Source: Fibrobacter sp.
GTDB lineage: Bacteria; Fibrobacterota; Fibrobacteria; Fibrobacterales; Fibrobacteraceae
Assembly: GCF_017545445.1 (NCBI RefSeq)
Contig: NZ_JAFWOM010000022.1
Span: 1 to 56,033 of the forward strand
Direction of reading: 5' to 3'
Length of the DNA: 56,033 nt
The notes beneath the pieces were generated by a model. That model was not told the DNA's origin, did no database searches, and saw only the letters and a list, made by a program, of their open reading frames with translations. Shown one piece after another: positions 43,544 to 51,010 of this stretch. The position numbers and the translations under genes are program-made. Numbering within the stretch: position 1 is the first letter of the stretch; every line of letters begins with the position of its first letter.

Positions 43544-43656
43544 ATTTCAGCACTTTTTAAGTTGAAAACTGCTGAAATCATAACTAAACATGTTTATTTC
43601 AGCACTTTTCATGATGAAAGTTGCTGAAATGAATATAAATATAAGTCATTTCAGCA
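43544..43656. repeat. Alternating 26-bp-period inverted motif array
   Basis: ATTTCAGCA occurs at 43544, 43596 and 43648, and its reverse complement TGCTGAAAT occurs at 43570 and 43622. The five starts are spaced exactly 26 bases apart, with orientation alternating. Seen another way, two 35-base imperfect palindromes (43544-43578 and 43596-43630) and a degenerate third are separated by 17-base AT-rich spacers. The array lies upstream of the DUF234 ATPase gene and about 110 bases from nspC. It could be an operator, a protein-bound nucleoprotein site, or a target of the ATPase. A CRISPR array is unlikely, because the spacers are too short. Confidence 0.8.
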
Positions 43657-43765
43657 CATTTCATTTTTTTCGTAAGTTTTTCCATCAGCAAGTCTGACCA
43701 TCCCTGAAAAAGGTTGACACAAAAAAGTATTTGAGCGGCAAGACAAATCTTTCTATCTTTGTACC

Positions 43766-44893
43766 ATGCTCGACTATTCTCAAGTTCCAAGTCCCTGTTT
43801 CGTACTTGACGAAACACGTCTTCGCCGCAACATGGAAATCCTCGACGATATCCAGAAAAAGACCGGCGTGAAAATCATCTGTGCCCTCAAGGGTTACAGT
43901 TTCTGGCGTTCCTTCCCGCTCATCGGCGAATACCTCGCCGGCGCCACCGCCTCCAGCCTCAACGAAGCCCGTCTCGCCCGCGAAGAGATGAACAAGGAAG
44001 TCCACGTCTTTGCCCCCGTCTATGAAGACGACGAAATCGACGAAATCCTCGATGCAGCGGACCACATCACGTTCAACAGCTTTTCGCAATGGCTGCGTTT
44101 CAAGGAAAAGACGCTTGCCCACAGCGTCAGTGCCGGCATCCGCGTGAACCCGGAATTTTCGACTGTCGAAACCGACATTTACAACCCCTGCGGCAAGTTT
44201 TCCCGTCTCGGCGTGACCGAAAAAGAATTCAAGCCCGAACTCATCGACGGCATTGACGGACTCCATTTCCATGCGCTTTGCGAACAAGATGCCGACGCTC
44301 TCGAAGGCGTTCTCGCCGCATTTGAAAAGCATTTTGGCAAGTATCTCCCGCAAATGAAGTGGGTGAACTTCGGCGGCGGTCACCACATTACCCGCAAGGA
44401 CTACCATCGCGACGAACTCGTGCGCATCCTCAAGGATTTCTCCGCACGCTACCCGCACTTGCAGGTCATCATGGAACCAGGCGAAGCTATCGGCTGGCAG
44501 ACCGGTGAACTCGTCGCAAGCGTGGGCGACATAGTCCATAACGAAATGGACATCGCAATACTCAACGTTTCCATCAGCGCCCACATGCCGGACTGCCTTG
44601 AAATGCCGTACCGTCCAAGCGTCATCGGTGCAGCCTTCCCGGGCGAAAAAGCTTACACGTACAAACTCACAGGAAATTCCTGCCTCGCGGGCGACCAGCT
44701 CGGAGACTTCTCTTTTGATGAACCGCTCAAGGTCGGCGACCGCATCATCTTCGAAGACATGATCCACTATACCATGGTCAAGACCACGTTCTTTAACGGA
44801 GTGCGCCACCCGAGCATCGGCAAGTTCGACGAAAACGGCAAGTTCCACCTGCTACACAAATTCACTTATGAGCAGTTTAAGGAGAAGCTGTAA
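43766..44893 (+). CDS. nspC: Carboxynorspermidine decarboxylase
   Basis: The 375-residue fold-type III PLP enzyme removes CO2 from carboxy(nor)spermidine to give (nor)spermidine. Lys42 in ICALKGYSFWRS binds PLP. FHALCEQ, the EPGEAIGWQTGELV block, AHMPDCLEMPYRP (substrate binding) and GNSCLAGD (active-site Cys) are all present. The partner carboxynorspermidine dehydrogenase gene is not in this window. A paralogue with altered residues is in the NRPS operon at 24441. No Shine-Dalgarno sequence is visible before the ATG. Confidence 0.93.
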   Translation: MLDYSQVPSPCFVLDETRLRRNMEILDDIQKKTGVKIICALKGYSFWRSFPLIGEYLAGATASSLNEARLAREEMNKEVHVFAPVYEDDEIDEILDAADHITFNSFSQWLRFKEKTLAHSVSAGIRVNPEFSTVETDIYNPCGKFSRLGVTEKEFKPELIDGIDGLHFHALCEQDADALEGVLAAFEKHFGKYLPQMKWVNFGGGHHITRKDYHRDELVRILKDFSARYPHLQVIMEPGEAIGWQTGELVASVGDIVHNEMDIAILNVSISAHMPDCLEMPYRPSVIGAAFPGEKAYTYKLTGNSCLAGDQLGDFSFDEPLKVGDRIIFEDMIHYTMVKTTFFNGVRHPSIGKFDENGKFHLLHKFTYEQFKEKL

Positions 44894-45008
44894 TTAGGAA
44901 TTAGGTATTAGGTTACAGGATAAATAATATCGGCTCCGCCGCCCTTATAAAGACGCACGAAGTGCGTGATACTAGCCCTAAAACCTACAACCTAAAACCT
45001 GACACCTA
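44894..45008. repeat. Boundary palindrome between nspC and tsaE
   Basis: The left arm at 44894-44920 reads TTAGGAATTAGGTATTAGG-like words and the right arm at 44974-45008 their complement (CCTAAAACCTACAACCTAAA). Inside are GGCTCCGCCGCC and a hairpin CGCACGAAGTGCG at 44954-44966. The element starts right after the nspC stop codon. Confidence 0.75.
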
Positions 45009-45035
45009 TACATACCCCATACCCGAATTTTCATC

Positions 45036-45449
45036 ATGCGTTTCACATCCGAAGAAGATACATACAACTGGGCATTGCAATTCGCCAAAGAACTGAAAGT
45101 CGGCGACAAGGTCGCCCTCTACGGGAATCTCGGTGCAGGCAAGACCGTCATCAGCCGCGGCATCTGCAAAGGGCTCGGCTTCGAAGGCACGGTCTGCTCC
45201 CCGACCTACACCATCCTCCACGAATACCCGAACAACCCGCCCATATTCCACTTTGACCTGTACCGTCTTGAAGGCGGCGCAGACCTTTACGAAGTCGGCA
45301 TGGACCCGGACTACCTCGAAAGCGGCATCAGCCTCATCGAATGGCCCGAGCGCTTAGAAGAAAACGACGCAGGCATCACCCACGTCGTCAAAATTCAAAT
45401 TATCTCGGAAACCGAACGCGAAATTACAGTCGAGAAAATCGCGAAGTAA
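45036..45449 (+). CDS. tsaE: TsaE, ATPase of tRNA t6A synthesis
   Basis: The 137-residue protein matches TsaE/YjeE, the ATPase that resets the TsaB-TsaD complex making N6-threonylcarbamoyladenosine at tRNA position 37. The P-loop is GNLGAGKT near 30-37, followed by VCSPTYTILHEYPN and FHFDLYRLEGGADLYEVGMDPDYLES, then EWPERL. The length is usual. The start has no clear Shine-Dalgarno sequence. Confidence 0.95.
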   Translation: MRFTSEEDTYNWALQFAKELKVGDKVALYGNLGAGKTVISRGICKGLGFEGTVCSPTYTILHEYPNNPPIFHFDLYRLEGGADLYEVGMDPDYLESGISLIEWPERLEENDAGITHVVKIQIISETEREITVEKIAK

Positions 45450-45454
45450 AATTC

Positions 45455-45549
45455 TAGTGGTTGGTGGTTAGTGGTTAGTGATTAGGATTTATATTCGCGG
45501 CTTCGCCGCCCTGTTTACTAACCACTGTTTACTAACCACTACTGACTAA
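45455..45549. repeat. Boundary palindrome between tsaE and a membrane protein gene
   Basis: The left arm at 45455-45486 repeats GGTTAGT-like words, and the right arm at 45512-45549 is their complement (ACTAACCACTGTTTACTAAC). The core GCGGCTTCGCCGC is at 45497-45509. This is the clearest copy in the window. It fills the gap between two convergent genes. Confidence 0.85.
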
Positions 45550-45554
45550 ATCAC

Positions 45555-46247
45555 CTATTTCGCTTTCTTGCGCTTACCTTTGCGAGCGGCTTTCTTATTC
45601 GCTTGTTCAATGGAATCCGCAACAGCTTTTGCACGGAGTTCCGCAGCCACCTGAGCCAAAGAATCCGCAACGGCCTTCGCCTTCGCAATTGAATCGGCAC
45701 GAGCGGCTGCAGCGGCAATGCTAGCCTTAATCGCTTCGCTATTGGCAATTTTATTCCAATCCTTGGCATCGCCCCTGTTCAAAAGCATCGGTCCCTTGTA
45801 GTCATTCACTATATTGTATGCCGTAATGGAATCCCTTGCAGCCAAAGCGCCCATCGCATCCGCATACAAGTCCTTCTGGTGGTTGCGCAAGTCTTCAATC
45901 CTCCCCAAACGGTTCTGGCGAAGAATTTCCATGGAATCGCTTACAAAGCTCAATTCCCAAGTTTCATTGTAACAGTTTTCGGCATCAACATACTTTGCAG
46001 CATCCGTTTCCGCAGCAACGTAAAGAGAATCGCACTTTGCAAATGTCTCCGCGCTCACCTGCTTCGTATGCTGGTAGTAGTAATAACCACCCACAATAAG
46101 GCCAACCAGCACCAACAAGAAAACGCCGTCTTGCCAGCCCATAATTGGAGCCTGCGGAAGTTTCGGTCTGCCGTTGACAGTTTCACCAGCTTCCAATTTT
46201 TCTTCTGCCTCGTCAAACGGGCTTTTACCATTCAAGAAACTAAACAT
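45555..46247 (-). CDS. Hypothetical single-helix membrane protein
   Basis: This 230-residue protein is not recognised. One membrane helix is clear at about residues 39-60 (GVFLLVLVGLIVGGYYYY), preceded by a short, mostly acidic N-terminal part. After it is an extracytoplasmic or cytoplasmic helical region, then an Ala/Asp-rich coiled coil from about 165 with repeated ADSIAKAKAVADSLAQ-like units, and a basic KKAARKGKRKKAK tail. It is nine bases downstream of sufE, so probably co-transcribed. No enzyme motif is visible. Confidence 0.8.
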   Translation of the reverse strand: MFSFLNGKSPFDEAEEKLEAGETVNGRPKLPQAPIMGWQDGVFLLVLVGLIVGGYYYYQHTKQVSAETFAKCDSLYVAAETDAAKYVDAENCYNETWELSFVSDSMEILRQNRLGRIEDLRNHQKDLYADAMGALAARDSITAYNIVNDYKGPMLLNRGDAKDWNKIANSEAIKASIAAAAARADSIAKAKAVADSLAQVAAELRAKAVADSIEQANKKAARKGKRKKAK

Positions 46248-46256
46248 AGAGTCATC

Positions 46257-46709
46257 CTATTTTTTAGAAATTGCGTCAAAAACGCGTGCGTACAAATAAA
46301 TTTGTTTTAAAAGGCTTGCAAATCCGTTAGAACGAGTCGGCGAAAGCCCCACGTTCAAACCAATCTGCTGGAAAAATGTAGGATCCACAGACAAAATATC
46401 TGCAGGAGCCATATCATTAAAAATCTGCAAGGCAAGCGCACCAAGACCGCGACTGATTAGCGGATTTGTCGTGCCGCCTTCCACATCCATTTCAAAATGA
46501 ATTTTACCAGAGTCGAACTTCGGAACAAGATACATCGTCGAAGCACAGCCCTGGATGATGAACTTCTCCGCCTTCAAAGCGGCATCCATGCCCTTATGTT
46601 CACGAGCCAAATCCAAAAGGAATTTCCATTTGTCATCGGGGTCACTGAACGAAGCGAACTTCGCTCTAATTTTTTCTTGACGATCAACAATACTTTCTGA
46701 CATACTCAT
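46257..46709 (-). CDS. sufE: SufE-family sulfur acceptor protein
   Basis: The 150-residue protein belongs to the SufE family, which accepts persulfide sulfur from the cysteine desulfurase SufS for Fe-S cluster assembly. The acceptor Cys is in IIQGCASTMYLVPKF, and the second block reads GTTNPLISRGLGALALQIF. The final LSPTRSNGFASLLKQIY is also usual. The frame is open further upstream to 46808, but that extension is not family-like. The ATG at 46709 (MSMSESIVDRQEK) is preferred. No other suf genes are in this window. Confidence 0.92.
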   Translation of the reverse strand: MSMSESIVDRQEKIRAKFASFSDPDDKWKFLLDLAREHKGMDAALKAEKFIIQGCASTMYLVPKFDSGKIHFEMDVEGGTTNPLISRGLGALALQIFNDMAPADILSVDPTFFQQIGLNVGLSPTRSNGFASLLKQIYLYARVFDAISKK

Positions 46710-47026
46710 TTCTATGCTAAAAGACGTAATTTTCAAAGACAGATTCCATCTTATCCAAAAGAAGAACCGGTCCGACACGGCCTGTCGTTTTTCCATACCG
46801 GTTGGCATTCATAAGGCATACGGGACAGCCATCGCTAATCACCATATTGTATAAATTCGAACGGAAACGTGTCATCTCAACGTAAAATTAAAGAAAAATT
46901 GTCATTTCAACGTAAAATTAGTATTTATTTGGTCACTTTTTATTTTTCGCTTGTAGTTTTGCAATTTTTTTAGTTATTTTAGGGCTATCCGTTATTTGGT
47001 TTACTTTTTTATAAAGGGAATTGATT
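46710..47026. promoter_or_regulatory. Upstream region with paired 20-bp direct repeats
   Basis: In this 317-base gap, GTCATCTCAACGTAAAATTA at 46871-46890 is repeated with one change at 46901-46920. The copies are 30 bases apart and about 107 bases before the start of the pentapeptide-repeat gene, so they may be regulator sites. The rest is AT-rich and includes a short ORF of 47 codons that I do not accept as a gene. AAAGGGAA at 47013-47020 is the ribosome-binding site. Confidence 0.5.
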
Positions 47027-48343
47027 ATGAATATGAAGAACGTTTACAAATTTGGTCTCTGCCTCCTTGGTGCTCTCGCGCTCAACGTGTCCGCACAGGA
47101 TTTCAGGGGTAAAGACCTGAACACATCCTTCCGCGACAAGCGTATCGACAATTACCAGTTCCAGAAGGCTAGGGCCGTCAAAGGCGTTACGGACTTCCAG
47201 CGCTCTGCAGGCGACGCCCCGAACTTCGAAGAAGCGAACCTCGCCGAAGTTTCTTTCCGCAATGCCGTGATTAACGGTGCGAACTTCGAAAAGGCAAACC
47301 TTGCTGGTGCAACGATTAGCGGTGCAGACATCCGTTCTGCATCGTTCGAAGGTGCAAACCTCGAAGGCGCAAACCTCTATCGAGCCACGCTTCTCGATAG
47401 CCAATTCCCCAAGGCCAACCTCAAGAACGCACGCCTCGATGCCATGAAGGTATCCGACAACTGCGATTTCAGCAAGGCTGACTTGACTCAGGCTTCCGTT
47501 ACCGACGTGGACCTCACCCGTGCCGATTTCAGCAAGGCAAACCTCACGAACACGAACTTCTCGCGTTCGCTGATGGCTAACAGCGACCTTCGCAAGACCA
47601 CCATGAGCAAAACGGACTTCACGGCATGCAACCTCATCGCCGCAAACTTCTCCGGCGTGAAGCTCAACAACGTGAATTTCGCCAAGGCAGGTCTTTCTCA
47701 GGCAGAATTCGGCGGAGCAGACTTCAACAACGTCAACCTTCAGGAAGCCGACCTTTCCTTGACCACCTTCAATGACGTGGATCTTTCCAGGACCCAGCTC
47801 CAGAAGGCCAAGTTCGCTCAATCTACAGTGAAGAACATGAAGTTCAACAACCAAGACTTGAACGGAGTCATCTTCGACAAGGGTGAAGTGGCCAAGAGTT
47901 CCTTCGACAAGACCAAGCTCAACAAGTCTTCGTTCTTCGACGCAAACGTGAGCAAGAACGTGTTCAACTACGCTGAACTCATGAAGGCTGTGTTTGACGG
48001 GGCTTACGTCTTCAAGGACATCTTTGACAACGCCGACCTTACCAAGGCAAACTTTGCGAACGCCACAATCGAACGTTCCGCATTCAACAATGCTCAGCTT
48101 TCCGGTGCAAACTTCTCTGGCGCTAAGCTACTCAAGGTCACCTTCACCAACGCCAAGATGGAAGGCATCAAGATTGACGCAGATACCAAGATGGAAGATG
48201 TCGATTTCTCGGGTGCAGACCTGACCGGTGCCAAAATTGAAAAGTTCAGTGCAAAGCGCGTCACCTATAACGACAGAACTAAGTTCCCCAGCGGTTTCGA
48301 CCCGCGTGCATTCGGTTTCACAAGGCCGGGTGAAAAGCGCTAG
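47027..48343 (+). CDS. Secreted pentapeptide-repeat protein
   Basis: The 438-residue protein has a signal peptide (MKNVYKFGLCLLGALALNVSA after an MN start) and then continuous A(D/N)LXX-type pentapeptide repeats from about residue 70 to 410, such as ANLAGATISGADIRSASFEG. Such repeats fold as a right-handed quadrilateral beta-helix. The cytoplasmic members mimic DNA, but export makes that unlikely here; an envelope or surface role is inferred. The ATG at 47027 has AAAGGGAA six bases upstream. A strong terminator follows. Confidence 0.88.
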   Translation: MNMKNVYKFGLCLLGALALNVSAQDFRGKDLNTSFRDKRIDNYQFQKARAVKGVTDFQRSAGDAPNFEEANLAEVSFRNAVINGANFEKANLAGATISGADIRSASFEGANLEGANLYRATLLDSQFPKANLKNARLDAMKVSDNCDFSKADLTQASVTDVDLTRADFSKANLTNTNFSRSLMANSDLRKTTMSKTDFTACNLIAANFSGVKLNNVNFAKAGLSQAEFGGADFNNVNLQEADLSLTTFNDVDLSRTQLQKAKFAQSTVKNMKFNNQDLNGVIFDKGEVAKSSFDKTKLNKSSFFDANVSKNVFNYAELMKAVFDGAYVFKDIFDNADLTKANFANATIERSAFNNAQLSGANFSGAKLLKVTFTNAKMEGIKIDADTKMEDVDFSGADLTGAKIEKFSAKRVTYNDRTKFPSGFDPRAFGFTRPGEKR

Positions 48344-48370
48344 TAAAGCCAGCTTTAATAACGGAAATTA

Positions 48371-48408
48371 GGGACGCTCGCAAGAGCGCCCCTTTTTGTT
48401 TTTTTTAG
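48371..48408 (+). terminator. Rho-independent terminator of the pentapeptide-repeat gene
   Basis: GGGACGCTC at 48371-48379 pairs with GAGCGCCC at 48384-48391 (one bulge) and is followed by T-rich sequence. It lies 27 bases after the stop codon, directly before a repeat element. Confidence 0.9.
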
Positions 48409-48525
48409 GCAATAGGTAACAGGTTGTAGGTTTTAGGAATAGTTTCATGTGCTTAGTGCATCGTATAAAGATGCGGCGAAGCCGCGATTATTTACCTAAT
48501 CCCTATCCCCTATAACCTAACCCCT
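48406..48525. repeat. Boundary palindrome between the pentapeptide-repeat gene and radA
   Basis: The left arm at 48406-48438 has AATAGGTAACAGGTTGTAGG-type words, and the right arm at 48492-48525 is their complement. The core GCGGCGAAGCCGC is at 48473-48485. The segment TTTCATGTGCTTAGTGCAT next to the left arm closely matches the one in the 32154 copy. Confidence 0.8.
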
Positions 48526-48532
48526 CCGCCGC

Positions 48533-49924
48533 CTACTTCTTGTCCATCAGCCACGTGATTGCTTCAGCAAGCGAATGCACACGCACGACCTTCATTTGTC
48601 CGATGTTTTCTGAAATTTTGCAACAAGCAGGGACGACCGCCTCAGCCATTCCCAAGCGGTGAGCCTCCTTGAGCCGCTGGTCCAAGAGGCACACACCCCG
48701 CACCTCGCCCGACAGTCCAAGCTCCCCTATCGCTATCGTCTGTCGCGAAAGCGGAATGCCCAAGTGATTGCTAGCAACAGCCAACGCAAGAGCCAAGTCC
48801 GACGACGCGTCATTCACTTTCATGCCACCGGCAATACTCGCAAATACATCAGAGGCTCCAATCGTTATACCGCCAAACTTTTCCAAAAGCGCAAGGATGA
48901 TCGTAAGCCGTTTCGGATCAATCCCCGCGGCCACGCGTTGCGGAACCGCAAAATTCGTCTGATTCACAAGTGCTTGCGTTTCGAACAAAAGTGCACGCGA
49001 GCCCTCCATCGTACAGCAAACAACGCTCCCCGGAGTCGGCGGCACGCCCTCTTGCAAAAAGACCTTGCTTGGATTCAGCACAGGTTTCAACCCATGTCCC
49101 GTCATCTCGAACACGCCAATTTCGTCAGTCGCGCCAAAGCGGTTCTTGATGGTCCGCAACAGCCTGTACTGGTGATTCCGGTCACCTTCGAAATACACGA
49201 CCGTATCGACCATGTGCTCTAAAATTATTGGTCCTGCAATCTGGCCGTCCTTCGTCACATGCCCAATCAGAATCGTGATGCAGCCAGAGTTTTTCGCAAA
49301 CACCATCAAGTCTAGCGTGCATTCACGCAACTGCGTTGCGCACCCAGGTGTGCCAGCAAGTTCGCTCTTATAGACCGTCTGGATGGAATCAATGACCAGC
49401 ACCTGCGGCTTCACCTCGCGGGCCTGCTCCAAAATTTTTTCAAGGTTCGTCTCGCAAAGGAGCATCATGTCGCTCCCCGAAACATTCAATCGTTCACTGC
49501 GGATTTTCACTTGGCATGCACTTTCTTCGCCGCTCACATACAAAGCCTTCACGCCAGCAGCGTTCATCGTCGCAAGCGTCGTAAGCACAAGCGTCGATTT
49601 ACCAATACCCGGATCGCCGCCAATCAGCACAAGGCTCCCCGGCGCAAAACCGCCGCCAAGCACGCGATCAAACTCCGAATTAGCCGTACTCAAACGACGT
49701 GTATCTTCCGTCGCCACATCCTTCAGCAACACTACCTTATGCACAGGGCCGCCAAGCCCACGTCCGGTTCGCCCAGAGCCATCAGCAATCCGTTCTATAG
49801 CATGTTCCTTGAGGCTGCTCCACGCACCGCAGAACGGACACTTGCCCGCCCACTTGGGAGTCGTATTGCCGCATTCTGTACAGAGGTATTCTATTTCTTT
49901 CTTTGATTTATTTACTGCCACCAT
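48533..49924 (-). CDS. radA: DNA repair protein RadA
   Basis: The 463-residue protein is the branch-migration helicase RadA/Sms. It has an N-terminal C4 zinc finger (CTECGN...CPFCGAW), a RecA-like ATPase with Walker A GGDPGIGKST near 100 and the RadA-specific KNRFGATDE, and a C-terminal Lon-protease-like domain (GGMKVNDASSDLALALAVASNHLG). The ATG at 49924 gives the usual MVAVNKSKKEIEYLC start; an extension to 49954 is not family-like and would cross a terminator stem. Confidence 0.96.
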   Translation of the reverse strand: MVAVNKSKKEIEYLCTECGNTTPKWAGKCPFCGAWSSLKEHAIERIADGSGRTGRGLGGPVHKVVLLKDVATEDTRRLSTANSEFDRVLGGGFAPGSLVLIGGDPGIGKSTLVLTTLATMNAAGVKALYVSGEESACQVKIRSERLNVSGSDMMLLCETNLEKILEQAREVKPQVLVIDSIQTVYKSELAGTPGCATQLRECTLDLMVFAKNSGCITILIGHVTKDGQIAGPIILEHMVDTVVYFEGDRNHQYRLLRTIKNRFGATDEIGVFEMTGHGLKPVLNPSKVFLQEGVPPTPGSVVCCTMEGSRALLFETQALVNQTNFAVPQRVAAGIDPKRLTIILALLEKFGGITIGASDVFASIAGGMKVNDASSDLALALAVASNHLGIPLSRQTIAIGELGLSGEVRGVCLLDQRLKEAHRLGMAEAVVPACCKISENIGQMKVVRVHSLAEAITWLMDKK

Positions 49925-49936
49925 GAGCACCAATAT

Positions 49937-49966
49937 AAAAAAACAGCGTGTCAAAAGGTGACACGC
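49937..49966 (-). terminator. Rho-independent terminator of the lipoprotein gene at 50006
   Basis: On the minus strand GCGTGTCA (49966-49959) pairs with TGACACGC (49953-49946) and is followed by TGTTTTTTT. It lies downstream of the lipoprotein gene and just before radA, separating the two transcription units. Confidence 0.88.
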
Positions 49967-50005
49967 CGCAAAATAATGCTCAAAAAAGCAGTATCAATAC
50001 AAAAA

Positions 50006-50830
50006 CTATTCGCCAAACATAACTCTTTCGAAGGGAACAAGACCATTACGGAGTGCATCACATGTAACTTCAAATGCCGCGATCATATTCTCAATCGTAA
50101 CATTAGCCTTTGTTTCCTTATGGGAAATAGTAGCTCCGTCACAGCGAACATCAGAATAACCCGGTTGTGCCTTATCATATTCACAAACCATAGCCAAAGT
50201 GTCCGCACTCACTCCAGTATAGGTTTCCTCCATCATTCCGCTCTCATTACCCAAATACGTAGCCTTTAATGAAGCCGATTTCGTCGCATAAACAACATCC
50301 ATATACGCTACATTTCCTTCAGAGCGAACCGTACAAGACGAAGCTTTTTCATAATTACCGTCAACAACTTCTTCAATGTACTTATCACAAGCATCCTTCA
50401 TATACGAGGTAAGATAATCATGTGACAAAACATTATCCACCTCTCCAGAAGCGAGAACTTCTTTGTCCGAACACGTGACAGAAGGTTTATTAAATTGAGC
50501 ATAAGTTTGTTTCAACATTGCACACTCTTCTTCCATTGACTCCGCAAACAAAGGTTCCGACGTACGGAATTCATCCTTGACCTTCATTTTACTTCCGATT
50601 TCAATTTCGGAAAAATAATTCATAGGTCCAAGAGATCCTGCATACACAGTTCCCTTAAACACGAAACGTGAATCAGTCGCATAAACTTGGCACTCACGCG
50701 AAACATAACGCCCCGCAGGAGATTTGCGCTCGTAAATCAAATCTCCATATGAATCCGCACTCGAAGTCGATTCAAAACAGGCCGTCATGACAAACGGAAT
50801 AGAAAACAAAGCTAGTTTTAAAAATTTCAT
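50006..50830 (-). CDS. Hypothetical lipoprotein
   Basis: This 274-residue protein has a lipoprotein signal (FVMTACFES, Cys at 18) and is probably anchored in the envelope. Several Cys residues (CQVY, ECAM, VTCSD, DACDK, SSCTV, VCEYD, RCDGA, VTCDAL) suggest disulfides outside the cytoplasm. I do not recognise a family. AGAGGAAA upstream supports the ATG at 50830 over an in-frame extension to 50890. It is monocistronic, with its own terminator. Confidence 0.82.
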   Translation of the reverse strand: MKFLKLALFSIPFVMTACFESTSSADSYGDLIYERKSPAGRYVSRECQVYATDSRFVFKGTVYAGSLGPMNYFSEIEIGSKMKVKDEFRTSEPLFAESMEEECAMLKQTYAQFNKPSVTCSDKEVLASGEVDNVLSHDYLTSYMKDACDKYIEEVVDGNYEKASSCTVRSEGNVAYMDVVYATKSASLKATYLGNESGMMEETYTGVSADTLAMVCEYDKAQPGYSDVRCDGATISHKETKANVTIENMIAAFEVTCDALRNGLVPFERVMFGE

Positions 50831-50930
50831 ATAATTTCCTCTAAAGACCTTTACAATATAAATTATTTTTTTCAAGATGAACAACATCACGCCATAAAAG
50901 CCATAGTAAACGTAATAAGTATTGTTTCAA

Positions 50931-50964
50931 TTGAAAAAACTGATGCCGGCACTAAGGCCGGCAT
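50931..50964 (-). terminator. Terminator hairpin after the EAL protein gene
   Basis: ATGCCGGC at 50943-50950 pairs with GCCGGCAT at 50957-50964. On the minus strand TCAGTTTTTTC follows, so it can terminate transcription from the gene ending at 51011. The stem is also a member of the GCCGGC...GCCGGCATGACA dispersed palindrome type. Confidence 0.75.
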
Positions 50965-51010
50965 GACAGGCTTTAATTTAATGTCGTTTACTAAAAAAAC
51001 ACGCTAGCTT

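Noticed and set aside
43544..43656. CRISPR array
   Set aside because: The units are regular, but the spacers would be only 17 bases and AT-rich, the repeats are imperfect palindromes, there are two and a half units, and no cas genes are present.
43685..44848. A 387-codon minus-strand frame opposite nspC
   Set aside because: It mirrors nspC, and its Val/Phe/Glu-rich composition is that of an antisense frame. nspC has all family motifs.
46714..46857. A 47-codon plus-strand ORF divergent from sufE, starting MLKDVIFKDRFHL
   Set aside because: There is no ribosome-binding site, no recognised family, and the opposite strand is open too. It could be a decayed gene end, but there is not enough evidence.
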